Source: Algoriphagus sp. (lineage in GTDB: Bacteria > Bacteroidota > Bacteroidia > Cytophagales > Cyclobacteriaceae). From it: DNA of 64,000 nucleotides. The DNA lies in assembly GCF_013373065.1 (NCBI RefSeq), contig NZ_JABXIN010000013.1, positions 186,001-250,000 on the forward strand, in the 5' to 3' direction. The notes below the pieces were generated by a model, which searched no databases, had not been told where the DNA came from, and saw nothing but the letters and a program-made list of their open reading frames with translations. Shown piece after piece: positions 35,627-44,782 of this stretch. A program made the position numbers and the translations under genes. Position 1 is the stretch's first letter. Each line of letters opens with the position of its first letter.

Positions 35627-35658
35627 AATCCCAGTTCGTGAAAAGAACTGGGATTTTT
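35627..35658 (+). terminator. Intrinsic terminator after the M14 peptidase gene
   Basis: A perfect 11-bp stem AATCCCAGTTC / GAACTGGGATT with a 7-base loop, followed by T residues. It begins 8 bases after the stop at 35619. Confidence 0.9.
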
Positions 35659-35769
35659 GTTTCAACCCTTTTTCCAAATCCATGAAATGCCCAATAGAAT
35701 TCTTCTTAAACTGGTGGATGATTAAATCCCGGGCATTCCACGTGGTTGCTTAAATCAAATTATAACCAC

Positions 35770-36888
35770 ATGAAAAACCTTCAAATCTTTGCAATCGCTA
35801 TTTTATTTCTAGGCATGAGTCCGATTGCCTGGGCTCAGGAAATGAGCTTCGAGGAATACAATCCTCCCTCAACCCTTAAGGTTCCTGAGAATCCAGTTAC
35901 CCGAGCAAAGTTTCCCTTTGTGGATATTCATAGCCATCAGGGAGGAATCAATCAGGAGAAAATTGAAAAGCTTCTTTCTGATATGGAGGAGCTGAACATG
36001 GGGGTTTTGGTGAATTTGAGTGGGCGAGGTTTCGGAAGAGGAGACTCCAATAGCCAGCAGGAGTATATCCGAGGCATGTTGAAAGAATTTGAAACTCATG
36101 CTCCTGGGAGGTTTATGGTCTTTACCAATTTGAATTTTGCGGGGTTTGGGGATGAAAATTGGAGTCGGATTGCCGTGAAAGAATTGGAAGAAGATGTACA
36201 AGCCGGAGCTGTGGGGTTGAAGATTTACAAAAGCTTGGGTCTTTCCGTTAAGGATATAAATGGAAATCGGGTACCCGTGGATCATCCGGATTTAGACCCT
36301 GTTTGGGCAAAGGCTGGTGAATTGGGAATTCCGGTCATCATCCACTCCGCAGACCCTGCTCAATTTTGGCAGCCGATGGATGCAAATAATGAACGCTGGC
36401 TGGAACTGAAAACCCATCCTAACCGACAGCGCTCCGATACGGATCCGGCTCCCTTCGAGCAAATCATCGCGGAGCAACATCACGTTTTTGAAAAGCATCC
36501 CAATACAACCTTTATCAATGCCCATATGGGTTGGATGGCTAATGATTTGGATAAGGCCGAGGCACATTTGGAACGCTACCCGAATGTGAATTTCGGAATC
36601 GGTGCAGTCATTGCAGAATTTGGAAGACAACCAAGGAGAGCTCGGGAATTTTTCATCAAGTATCAGGATCGACTACTATTCGGGAAAGATGCATATAATC
36701 CGGAAGAGTTTCACACCTATTTCCGAGTATTGGAAACAGCAGATGAGTATTTCCCTTACTACAAAAAGTATCATGCATTCTGGCGGATGTATGGATTGGA
36801 TTTACCTGATGAGGTATTGAAAAAGGTCTATTACAAAAATGCCCTTCGGATTGTACCGGGTATGGATGCCTCTATTTTTCCGGAATAA
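35770..36888 (+). CDS. Exported amidohydrolase (amidohydrolase 2 family)
   Basis: The 372-residue protein starts MKNLQIFAIAILFLGMSPIAWAQ, a signal peptide (in part). The mature protein is a metal-dependent TIM barrel: FVDIHSHQGG near 60, VIIHSADPAQFW, INAHMGWMA (His), and LLFGKDAY (Asp near the C-terminus) supply the usual metal ligands and active-site residues of the amidohydrolase 2 family. Substrate unknown; similar exported enzymes act on cyclic or aromatic carboxylates. I start at the ATG at 35770; an upstream start at 35746 would precede a non-signal sequence. Confidence 0.85.
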   Translation: MKNLQIFAIAILFLGMSPIAWAQEMSFEEYNPPSTLKVPENPVTRAKFPFVDIHSHQGGINQEKIEKLLSDMEELNMGVLVNLSGRGFGRGDSNSQQEYIRGMLKEFETHAPGRFMVFTNLNFAGFGDENWSRIAVKELEEDVQAGAVGLKIYKSLGLSVKDINGNRVPVDHPDLDPVWAKAGELGIPVIIHSADPAQFWQPMDANNERWLELKTHPNRQRSDTDPAPFEQIIAEQHHVFEKHPNTTFINAHMGWMANDLDKAEAHLERYPNVNFGIGAVIAEFGRQPRRAREFFIKYQDRLLFGKDAYNPEEFHTYFRVLETADEYFPYYKKYHAFWRMYGLDLPDEVLKKVYYKNALRIVPGMDASIFPE

Positions 36889-37012
36889 TCATTCCTTGAA
36901 AATAATTTCAGGTTCACTTTTTTACAGTTCAGTTTCGATATTCTACACTTCAGTCAGCTTGATTTTATAGGGATAGGTTGAAGGTTCATATTTGAGTCAA
37001 ATACGATTCACT

Positions 37013-39172
37013 ATGAACCTTCGACTCATACTTTTCTGCTATCTTTTTCTTCTCCAGACCCTTGCAATTGGGCAAACGGTACTTTCAGGCCGTGTTTTGG
37101 ATGAAAAAGGGCTTCCCCTGCCAGGCGTTAATGTTTTGATCAAAGGCAGCTATGATGGGACTACTTCGGGTGTAGAAGGTGAATTTGAATTTCAGACCCA
37201 ACAGGAAGGAATGCAGATTTTAGTATTTCGACTGATGGGTTTCAAGACAATCGAGATCCCGGTTGACTGTGAAGGCGAGCTCTTGTTGATTCCCAATCAA
37301 AAACTCAAGGAAGCAATCACTGAAATGAATGGGGTGACGATTTCTGCCGGAGCAATGGAGGCTTCGGACGAAAAGAAGTCAGTCGTGCTTCGCCCTTTGG
37401 ATATTGTGACTACGCCTAGTGCAGTAGGAGATATTGTAGGAGCCTTGCAAACACTTCCAGGTACCAGCGCTGTAGGGAATGATGGACGTCTTTTTGTCCG
37501 TGGGGGAGATGCTAGCGAAGTGGGAATTTATATCGATGGCCTGCGAGTAGCCAATGCCTATGGTACGACTGCTGGAAATGTACCCACCCGTACCCGCTTT
37601 AATCCCAATCTGTTCAAAGGAACTTTTTTCTCCACAGGAGGCTACTCGGCTGAGTATGGACAGGCACTTTCTTCGGCTTTGGCTTTGAATACAAAAGATC
37701 TTTCCATCCGAAATCAGGGTGATTTAAGCCTGATGTCTGTTGGTGGTGGCTATTCTCACACTTTAGCAAATGAGGAGCAAAGTATTACTCTCATGGGAAA
37801 TTATTTTGATCTGTCACCTTATCAAGGATTGGTGAAACAGGATTTTGACTTCGAAAGAGCTCCGTTCGGTTGGGACTTAGAAGTGGCGGCTCAAAAGAAG
37901 CTCGGTAAAGATGGACTCTTGAAAGTTTTGGGCCGGACAGAATCAGGTGGTATGAAAATCCGCCAGCCTGAGCCTGGACAAGAAGGAAGCGGTCCGTTGA
38001 TTGATCTTCGAAACCAGTATAGCTATGCTCAAAGTAATTGGTCTAAAATTAGCCCAAAGGGTTGGACTTGGTTTGTTGGGGCTTCCATTTCTTCCAATTC
38101 GGATGAGATTGCGTTTGACAGTATTCAGACTACCCGGGACAATCAATTGGCCCACTTGAAAGCCTCTACAATCCGGGATTTTTCGGACCGTGTTTCCATG
38201 AAATTAGGAGTAGAGCATTTTATCAACACCTATTTTGAAGCTCTTCCTCTCCAAGATCTGAAGCGAAGCTTTCAAGATGGTCAAAGTTTTATTTACACAG
38301 AGTGGGATTGGTATCTCAGCAAGAAGCTGGTTGTTCGAGGAGGAATTCGATCGGGTTATAGTTCTTTGACACAAGAAAATTGGCTAGATCCACGGGTTTC
38401 ATTTGCCTTTCAGACCTCAGAACATGGTCAGGTTTCCTTGGCTGCAGGCAAATTTTCACAGGCTCCACTTGAGAATTATCGAGTTCTGAACAAAGACTTG
38501 AAAAATACGCAGGCCGATCATTTGATCCTAAATTATTTCTGGAATAAGGATGGAATTACCTTCAGAGCGGAAGGTTTTGTGAAAGAATATTCCGAATTGG
38601 TTCGCTTTGAAGGAGTACCTATGGATCCTGTGAATCTCCGAAATGAAGGAAGCGGTTATGCCCGAGGCTTTGATTTATTCTTCCGTGATCGTCAAACCCT
38701 AAAAAACACAGACTATTGGGTGACTTATAGCTTTGTAGACAGCAAGCGAAGCTTTGAAAAATTTTCTACCCAAGTTCAGCCAGGCTTTGCTCCCAAGCAT
38801 AATCTTTCCGTGGTAGTAAAGCACTTTGTGACGGGTCTTAAGTCTCAATTGGGAGCCAGTTTCGCAGTGAATGACGGCTATGCTTATACCAATCCTAATC
38901 TATCTGGTGAGATGAATAGTAAAACGCCCGGATTTCAAAATCTAAGTCTTAGCTGGAGCTACCTGCCTCGTCCTAATCTGATCATCCACGGAGCCATTAC
39001 CAATATACTGGGTAGAGAAAATATTTTCGGCTATGATTTCTCAGCCACTCCCAATGCACAGGGAGTCTATGAGTCCCGTGCCATTGGTCAGCCGGCACCA
39101 CGTTTCTTTTTTCTAGGGATCTTTTTGACTCTTTCCAAAGACAAAAATGCAAATCAATTAAATAACCTCTAA
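37013..39172 (+). CDS. TonB-dependent receptor with carboxypeptidase-like N-terminal domain
   Basis: The 719-residue protein begins with a signal peptide (ending LAIGQ), then a CarboxypepD_reg-like domain (SGRVLDEKGLPLPGVNVLI, in part), a plug domain with LQTLPGTSAVGNDGRLFVRGGDASEVGIYIDGL (in parts), and a beta-barrel to the end. The plug resembles those of Bacteroidota receptors that recognise peptides, metals or signals. I start at the ATG at 37013; an in-frame TTG at 36992 is less likely. Twelve bases downstream follows the small exported helical protein, then the LytS/LytTR pair, suggesting a transport-plus-sensing unit. Confidence 0.88.
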   Translation: MNLRLILFCYLFLLQTLAIGQTVLSGRVLDEKGLPLPGVNVLIKGSYDGTTSGVEGEFEFQTQQEGMQILVFRLMGFKTIEIPVDCEGELLLIPNQKLKEAITEMNGVTISAGAMEASDEKKSVVLRPLDIVTTPSAVGDIVGALQTLPGTSAVGNDGRLFVRGGDASEVGIYIDGLRVANAYGTTAGNVPTRTRFNPNLFKGTFFSTGGYSAEYGQALSSALALNTKDLSIRNQGDLSLMSVGGGYSHTLANEEQSITLMGNYFDLSPYQGLVKQDFDFERAPFGWDLEVAAQKKLGKDGLLKVLGRTESGGMKIRQPEPGQEGSGPLIDLRNQYSYAQSNWSKISPKGWTWFVGASISSNSDEIAFDSIQTTRDNQLAHLKASTIRDFSDRVSMKLGVEHFINTYFEALPLQDLKRSFQDGQSFIYTEWDWYLSKKLVVRGGIRSGYSSLTQENWLDPRVSFAFQTSEHGQVSLAAGKFSQAPLENYRVLNKDLKNTQADHLILNYFWNKDGITFRAEGFVKEYSELVRFEGVPMDPVNLRNEGSGYARGFDLFFRDRQTLKNTDYWVTYSFVDSKRSFEKFSTQVQPGFAPKHNLSVVVKHFVTGLKSQLGASFAVNDGYAYTNPNLSGEMNSKTPGFQNLSLSWSYLPRPNLIIHGAITNILGRENIFGYDFSATPNAQGVYESRAIGQPAPRFFFLGIFLTLSKDKNANQLNNL

Positions 39173-39183
39173 ATCAATTTACC

Positions 39184-39828
39184 ATGAAAACGTACACATT
39201 CTTAATCGCATTTGTATTGCATTCAGTTGCTTCTTTTTCACAACCCAACCAGGCCTTTGAAGAGGCCATGAAGGTTCAGATTCAAGCTATGAATGAAGTT
39301 TCCGACGCTGAATCAGCCCAAGAGGTAAGCAATGCCTTTCTTCGAATTGCTGAAGCGGAATCCACTGAATGGTTGCCTTTGTATTATGCCGCTTTGATTA
39401 AAATTGAAGCAGCTTTTCGATTTGACATCAACAAGGATCAGGAATTTGATTCCGCTATAGAATTGATTCATCAAGCTTCTGAATTATCACCAAACAATTC
39501 AGAACTTACTGCTTTACACGGCTATGCCCTGATGGGGAAATTATCCCTTGATCCTGTATCGAGAGGACAAAGTATGAGTCCACAGGTAATGCAATTATTT
39601 GGGATTGCTATTAACCAAGATCGGGAAAACCCAAGAGCAGTGACTTTGATGGCTCAGATGGAGTTAGGAATGGCTGAGTTTTTCGGGTCAGGACCGCAAA
39701 AAGCCTGTGGCATGGCACGAATCGCTTTGGATTTATACAAAACTGAGCGCGCAAAAGTGGATGAAAGCTACATTCTTCCAACTTGGGGAGCTCCAACAGC
39801 CGAAGAATTGGCGAAAAAATGTCAATAA
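39184..39828 (+). CDS. Exported helical, TPR-like protein, receptor partner
   Basis: The 214-residue protein has a signal peptide (ending SVASFSQ) and a mature part of helical repeats with alternating Ala/Leu/Glu patterns (NAFLRIAEAESTEWLPLYYAA, in part; ELSPNNSELTALHGYALMG, in part) resembling TPR motifs. It begins 12 bases after the TonB receptor gene, so it is co-transcribed with it and probably acts as a periplasmic or surface partner. A terminator follows. No enzymatic motif is visible. Confidence 0.75.
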   Translation: MKTYTFLIAFVLHSVASFSQPNQAFEEAMKVQIQAMNEVSDAESAQEVSNAFLRIAEAESTEWLPLYYAALIKIEAAFRFDINKDQEFDSAIELIHQASELSPNNSELTALHGYALMGKLSLDPVSRGQSMSPQVMQLFGIAINQDRENPRAVTLMAQMELGMAEFFGSGPQKACGMARIALDLYKTERAKVDESYILPTWGAPTAEELAKKCQ

Positions 39829-39847
39829 TTTTCCTGAAGGAATTTAC

Positions 39848-39886
39848 AAACCAACGAATCTGATTTTTGGGTTCGTTGGTTTTCTT
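39848..39886 (+). terminator. Intrinsic terminator after the TPR-like protein gene
   Basis: An 11-bp stem AAACCAACGAA / TTCGTTGGTTT with a 13-base loop, followed by TTCTT. It separates the receptor pair from the two-component genes. Confidence 0.85.
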
Positions 39887-39900
39887 CTTAATTTCCAGTA

Positions 39901-40971
39901 ATGCAACTTGAACTTAAAAATCCAGATGTTCATAAGGATATATTCACCCGAATTGGACCTTTTATTCTTATTAATTTATTCATCGCGGTGATTTTGATGG
40001 TCATGAATTGTCCAAGCTGTTTTCTTTCTCTAAAAGGATTCAAACTTATTATTCCGGATTTAATCTTTTCCTTTTTCATTTCCTCAGCGTTAAGTTTTGG
40101 GGGCTCTGTTATAATAGGATGGCTTGATGATCGAATCTCTTGGATTGAATTTCCAATCAAGCGACTTTTAGCAACGGTTGTCATTTATATGGCCTATTCA
40201 TTCCTGGTGTCTTTCATCATGGGATTTTTTTATGCGTTGATTTTCGGAAAGTTTTCTTTGACTGATATACCTTGGAGAGAATTGATCGGTGTAACGACGA
40301 TGCCTATGAAAGTAGCATTGATCATTATGGCAATTTTCACCACCTGGTCTTGGTTGGGTGAATGGCGAAAAGCTGCTGTGGAGGCTGAAAAGCTGAAAAC
40401 CGAGAAAATCTCGAGTCAATACCAAAGTTTGAAAGACCAACTCAATCCTCATTTTTTGTTCAATTCGCTGAACGTTCTCACGAATTTGGTCTATGAGGAT
40501 GCTGATCGCTCTGCCGAATTCATCCAAAAACTCTCCCGTATTTATCGTTATGTTTTGGAGGTTCAGCAGGAAGATTTGGTCTCACTCGAAAAGGAGCTGG
40601 AGTTTGCCAAAAACTTTCTTGATCTTCAAAAAATCCGTTTTGAAGATAAATTACAATTTCGGGTGGAGGCTCAGGAGCAGGAAGGGTATTTTCTGCCTCC
40701 TTTGTCTTTGCAGTTACTTTTGGAAAATGCGATCAAGCATAATATAACTTCCAAGGAAAATCCGCTGTTTATCGATATTCGGCAAAAGGAAGGATCACTT
40801 TGGGTGACCAACACCCTCCAGTTGAAAAGTCAATCCGGTTCCGCTTCTTCCGGTATTGGGTTAAAAAATATTTCCCAGCGATATCAATTGCTAAAAGCCC
40901 CAGCTCCAACGGTCAAAAAAGGCGAAGATGAGTTTTTGGTTATTCTTCCATTGATAAAGATTGAGGCATGA
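39901..40971 (+). CDS. LytS/YpdA-type membrane sensor histidine kinase
   Basis: The 356-residue kinase has about four transmembrane helices (roughly 20-35, 52-72, 87-112, 135-152), a short coiled linker with AEKLKTEKISSQYQSLKDQ (in part), then the His_kinase domain with the phospho-acceptor His184 in QLNPHFLFNSL and the ATPase N-box LLENAIKHN. It lacks the classic HATPase D-box spacing of orthodox kinases but shows GIGLKNISQRY. This is the LytS class that pairs with LytTR regulators. Its gene ends in ATGA, overlapping the regulator's start by 4 bases. Confidence 0.9.
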   Translation: MQLELKNPDVHKDIFTRIGPFILINLFIAVILMVMNCPSCFLSLKGFKLIIPDLIFSFFISSALSFGGSVIIGWLDDRISWIEFPIKRLLATVVIYMAYSFLVSFIMGFFYALIFGKFSLTDIPWRELIGVTTMPMKVALIIMAIFTTWSWLGEWRKAAVEAEKLKTEKISSQYQSLKDQLNPHFLFNSLNVLTNLVYEDADRSAEFIQKLSRIYRYVLEVQQEDLVSLEKELEFAKNFLDLQKIRFEDKLQFRVEAQEQEGYFLPPLSLQLLLENAIKHNITSKENPLFIDIRQKEGSLWVTNTLQLKSQSGSASSGIGLKNISQRYQLLKAPAPTVKKGEDEFLVILPLIKIEA

Positions 40972-41720
40972 GAATTCTAGTAATCGAAGACGAAAATCCT
41001 GCTGCAAAACGATTAATGACACTGTTGAAACCTCACTTTCCTGATGCTTGGGTTTTTGGAAATTTGGATACAGTCAAGGAGTCGGTGGATTGGTTGGGAG
41101 CGCATCCTCAACCTGATTTGATTTTTTGCGATATTCAATTGGCTGATGGATTGAGCTTTGAAATTTTTCAAAAGTGCCCTGTTGCTTCACCAGTTATTTT
41201 CACAACGGCTTTTGACCAATATGCCATTAAGGCTTTTCAGGTGAATGCGGTTGATTATTTATTGAAGCCCATTGATCCGAAAGAGCTGGAAAATGCAATC
41301 GAAAAATTCAAGCGAAATCAACTTCAGAAAAATCTCGATCTGCAGCTGCTGAAAGATTTGCTACGTCCCAATCAACAGACCTACAAATCCCGCTTTTTGG
41401 TCAGGTTTGGCGAGAAAATCCAAAGTATTCCGGTGGAGGAAGTTTCTTTTTTCTTCAGCGAGGAGCGGATTACATTCTTGCAGACGTTGGAGGGGAAAAA
41501 GTATGTCCTCGATCAGACCATGGAACAAACCGAGGGACAGGTAGATCCCTCGAAATTTTTTCGCCTAAATCGAAAATTCCTTGCATCCTTAGAGGCTATT
41601 GACGGTGTTTTTACCTATTCCAATAGCAGATTGAAAGTTGCCTTGAAGAATTGTCAAGACTCGGATATTTTGGTCAGTCGTGAAAAAGTTGCTGATTTTA
41701 AAGGATGGCTTGATCAATAA
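40968..41720 (+). CDS. LytTR-family response regulator
   Basis: The 250-residue protein has a receiver domain (Asp55 in FCDIQLADG, with acidic pocket EDE at 7-9 and Lys in YLLKPID near 100) and a C-terminal LytTR DNA-binding domain (about 140-245) with FLVRFGEKI and FFRLNRKFLAS. It starts 4 bases before the kinase stop, so the pair is translationally coupled. The regulator likely controls nearby genes such as the TonB receptor unit upstream or the membrane protein downstream, which is inference. Confidence 0.92.
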   Translation: MRILVIEDENPAAKRLMTLLKPHFPDAWVFGNLDTVKESVDWLGAHPQPDLIFCDIQLADGLSFEIFQKCPVASPVIFTTAFDQYAIKAFQVNAVDYLLKPIDPKELENAIEKFKRNQLQKNLDLQLLKDLLRPNQQTYKSRFLVRFGEKIQSIPVEEVSFFFSEERITFLQTLEGKKYVLDQTMEQTEGQVDPSKFFRLNRKFLASLEAIDGVFTYSNSRLKVALKNCQDSDILVSREKVADFKGWLDQ

Positions 41721-41751
41721 TTAGTATAATTAGCTGAAAAATAGTCTTTTA

Positions 41752-42969
41752 ATGGAAGAGTTAGACAGTGATCGGAAGAGGGAAGAACTTTCCTGGTTAG
41801 AAAATTTGCAACGAAACAGCTGGGAGCCTGAGGTCATTATCTCGGGTATTATCTTGGCCTTTTTATTTGCCTTTCCTTCAAAAATATATGCTTTTTCTGC
41901 TATGCTGGTTCAAGAAATTGGGCTTAGCTATCTGGGAGCTGTTTTGGTACTTTTTTACCTAAGTGCGATGATCAGTGTGTTTAAGATTTTTTTTATTGTC
42001 CACTTGATACTCCGGTTTATTTGGGCAGGGTTTTTAGGTTTGAGTTATGCCTTTCCACAGGGTGTGATCAAAGAAAAGCTTTTTAAAATTTCTCAGCATT
42101 ATGAGTATCAGAAACCCGGAGAAATGGTACTTGCCATGGAGCGAATCTGTAGTTTGACTTTTGCCTATCCTATTTCATTGGTATTTCCAATTCTTATTTC
42201 TACTGCTTATTTGGTTCTGCTGCTTTTTATATACCTGTGGTTTGAAATCAATTTTTTCATCGTTTATCTCATCTTTATTGTTTCGCTTTTACTTTTCGCT
42301 ATAATTTCCTTGATCTACAGAAAAGCAAAGTGGAGGGCTAAATTGGCCAAGTCCATGATGGCCTCGGTGAGTGCGATTTATCAAAGTAACCTGGGCAAAT
42401 GGTTCAGTATTTTTTATGGGTTGGGAATATTTATTCTGGCTATACCTTTGATTTTCAATGATGTTCGGGATTTTTCCCTCTTCTTTAATGAAGCGAATCT
42501 ACTGGAAAATGAGTTGAAATGGCCTACCAAGGAACTTTCCTTCGTAGAATTTCACCAAGAGGGCAAACGGTATCCAAGAGCATTTTTGCCTTCTGAAACA
42601 GTCAGTGGGGATTACCTAAAATTAGGAATTGCCCGGTATGCGGGGGATGATAAATACGTAGTTGACTTAAGGGAAAATTTCCAAAAGGAATTGGATTCGC
42701 TTGGTTGGCACGAGTTGGAGGATACTCCGGATTTATACAGATTTTCAATTGGGGGCGAGGTGATTAAGGCAGATTCCTGGAAAAGGAATCGACTTCAGGT
42801 CTCAAATCAAAAAGTTTATGAAGGCATGCTTCCTATTGGAAATTTATCACCTGGGATCTATACACTAAAAATTGAAAAGTTATTGATTAACTATAATCTC
42901 TTTTCTAATAATCCAGAAAGCATTCGACTTCGAAAGCGATGGGATGAAATAGATTTCATCAAGGAGTGA
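41752..42969 (+). CDS. Multi-pass membrane protein, unknown function
   Basis: The 405-residue protein begins with a charged region (MEELDSDRKREELSW), then about six hydrophobic helices between residues 28 and 235 (for example IISGIILAFLFAF, VLVLFYLSAMISVF and FPILISTAYLVLLLFIYLW). The last 150 residues are soluble and charged. I do not recognise a family. It starts 31 bases after the LytTR regulator gene in the same direction, so it may be the regulated output or third member of a sensing unit. A terminator follows at 43011. Confidence 0.65.
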   Translation: MEELDSDRKREELSWLENLQRNSWEPEVIISGIILAFLFAFPSKIYAFSAMLVQEIGLSYLGAVLVLFYLSAMISVFKIFFIVHLILRFIWAGFLGLSYAFPQGVIKEKLFKISQHYEYQKPGEMVLAMERICSLTFAYPISLVFPILISTAYLVLLLFIYLWFEINFFIVYLIFIVSLLLFAIISLIYRKAKWRAKLAKSMMASVSAIYQSNLGKWFSIFYGLGIFILAIPLIFNDVRDFSLFFNEANLLENELKWPTKELSFVEFHQEGKRYPRAFLPSETVSGDYLKLGIARYAGDDKYVVDLRENFQKELDSLGWHELEDTPDLYRFSIGGEVIKADSWKRNRLQVSNQKVYEGMLPIGNLSPGIYTLKIEKLLINYNLFSNNPESIRLRKRWDEIDFIKE

Positions 42970-43010
42970 CTTGAATAGAAATAAGAAAAATGATTTCGAG
43001 TGAAGAATAA

Positions 43011-43041
43011 AAAAAGCGAGACTTACTCAGTCTCGCTTTTT
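43011..43041. terminator. Bidirectional terminator between the membrane protein gene and rng
   Basis: A perfect 13-bp stem AAAAAGCGAGACT / AGTCTCGCTTTTT with a 5-base loop. It overlaps the last codons and stop of the minus-strand rng gene and serves both converging transcripts. Confidence 0.9.
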
Positions 43042-44594
43042 ACGTTTAGCTCTATTTCCTCTCCAGATTCATCTTCAAATCTGTATTCCGTCACCGGTAG
43101 GGAAGAGTCTTTGATCAGTTTTATCCATTTGAAATATTTGAAAAACCACTTCACCTGACGGCTAATCAGACCGACGGTAAAGTAGGCGTGCAGGTAGGGA
43201 TGAAGTCCGATTTGCACTTTTGCAATGTTTTGCATCGTCAACAAATGCTTTAAGTCGCTTTCTAATTTGTCCGCAATCAAGATAGATGCCTGGATTTTGC
43301 CAGTGCCATTACAAGCAGGACATACTTCTTTTGTTACAATGTTGACCTCGGGACGTACGCGCTGACGGGTGATTTGCATCAATCCAAATTTGCTCAGCGG
43401 TAGTACAGTGTGCTTGGACCGGTCTGCCTTTAGCTCATTTTTCATCGCATCGTAGATGGCCTTTTTGTTTTCGGCCCGCTTCATATCGATAAAATCGACT
43501 ACGATAATTCCTCCCATATCTCGGAGGCGGAGCTGTCTGGCGATCTCTTTGGCAGCAACCAAATTGGTCTTTAGTGCCGTGGATTCTTGGTCGCTTTCCT
43601 GATTGGATTTATTGCCGCTATTGACGTCAATGACATGGAGCGCTTCCGTATGCTCTATGATAACATAGCCTCCCTGAGGCAAACTGACCGTTTGTCCAAA
43701 CAGACTTTTGATCTGTTTTTCGATCCCAAAACTTTCAAATAATTTAGCCTTACCGTTGTAAAGCTTGACAATTTTTTCTTTTTCAGGCGCAATGGACCTG
43801 ATGTAGGATTTAATCTGATCGTAAGTAGATTCTTCTTCTACGGTGATTGCATCGAAGGATTCATTGAGTAGGTCTCGCACAAGCGAGGAAGCCATACTCA
43901 TCTCTCCAATTACCTTGTCGCGGCTTTTGGCTTTCATCAATTTCTTCATTCCTTCTTCCCATTTGTAGAGAAGATTTCGAAGGTCTTTGTCAAGTTCAGT
44001 AACTGACTGACCCTCGGCCACCGTACGGATGATTACTCCGAAATTGGCAGGCTTGATGGAAGTGATGAGGCGTAATAGCCTTTTTCGTTCGTCATTGCTG
44101 CGGATTTTTTTCGAAACATTAACTGTATCCGAAAATGGCACCAAGACGAGGTAGCGACCTGGAAGAGAGAGCTCACAGGAAAGTCGGGGTCCTTTGGTAG
44201 AAATGGGTTCTTTTACCACTTGTACCAAAACCTGATTATTTTTTGACAAGATCGAAGATATCTTTCCGATCTTGTCAATTTCAGGTTCGATTTCAAAGCC
44301 CTTCAGGTTGTAATTGCTGTAGTTGTTGTTACGCACCATTTTGGTGAACTTCTGCAAGCTTTGGAAATTGGGGCCTAAATCCTGATAATGTAGAAAAGCG
44401 TCTTTTTCGTAGCCTACGTCAATAAATGCCGCATTTAGGCCATTTACGATTTTCCGAACAGTACCCAGATAAATGTCCCCTACCTTAAATTGGTTTTCCA
44501 AGCCCTCTGAGTGTAACTCTACGAGGCTTTTGTCCTGAAGCAGGGCAATCCGACTTCCATTTTGAGCAGAATCAATTAACAATTCCGTACTCAA
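43023..44594 (-). CDS. rng: Ribonuclease E/G family endoribonuclease
   Basis: The 523-residue protein belongs to the RNase E/G family, which processes 16S rRNA and initiates mRNA decay. The N-terminal S1 domain includes GDIYLGTVRKIVNGLNAAFIDVG (in parts). The catalytic Asp pair lies in EALHVIDVNSGN and IIVVDFIDM, and CPACNGTGK is the zinc-link that joins dimers. The size fits RNase G, with no long RNase E tail. Upstream is the 29-codon ribosomal-type gene, then TPR and HU-like genes; all four run in the same direction. Confidence 0.92.
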   Translation of the reverse strand: MSTELLIDSAQNGSRIALLQDKSLVELHSEGLENQFKVGDIYLGTVRKIVNGLNAAFIDVGYEKDAFLHYQDLGPNFQSLQKFTKMVRNNNYSNYNLKGFEIEPEIDKIGKISSILSKNNQVLVQVVKEPISTKGPRLSCELSLPGRYLVLVPFSDTVNVSKKIRSNDERKRLLRLITSIKPANFGVIIRTVAEGQSVTELDKDLRNLLYKWEEGMKKLMKAKSRDKVIGEMSMASSLVRDLLNESFDAITVEEESTYDQIKSYIRSIAPEKEKIVKLYNGKAKLFESFGIEKQIKSLFGQTVSLPQGGYVIIEHTEALHVIDVNSGNKSNQESDQESTALKTNLVAAKEIARQLRLRDMGGIIVVDFIDMKRAENKKAIYDAMKNELKADRSKHTVLPLSKFGLMQITRQRVRPEVNIVTKEVCPACNGTGKIQASILIADKLESDLKHLLTMQNIAKVQIGLHPYLHAYFTVGLISRQVKWFFKYFKWIKLIKDSSLPVTEYRFEDESGEEIELNVKSETE

Positions 44595-44659
44595 AACCTA
44601 GTCTAATAATATGTAAATGAACGTGTGGTTTTCTTTAAAACAGGAAAAGAAGAAGTGTA

Positions 44660-44749
44660 TTACTTCTTCTTATGTCTGTTCTTTCTTAGTCTCTTCTTAC
44701 GCTTGTGCGTAGCGATCTTATGTCTCTTTCTTTTCTTTCCGCAAGGCAT
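44660..44749 (-). CDS. Very short basic ribosomal-type protein (29 aa, COX24/mS38-like)
   Basis: Thirty codons including the stop encode MPCGKKRKRHKIATHKRKKR and LRKNRHKKK. The motif KRKRHKIATHKRKKR with repeated RHK is typical of the AURKAIP1/COX24 (mS38, bacterial bS22-like) domain found in many Bacteroidota as a tiny ribosome-associated protein. It sits 65 bases upstream of rng, 33 bases after the TPR gene, on the same strand. The short length is normal for this family. Confidence 0.8.
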   Translation of the reverse strand: MPCGKKRKRHKIATHKRKKRLRKNRHKKK

Positions 44750-44782
44750 AGTCTTGTTTGTTTAGATGTGATACAATTTTAT

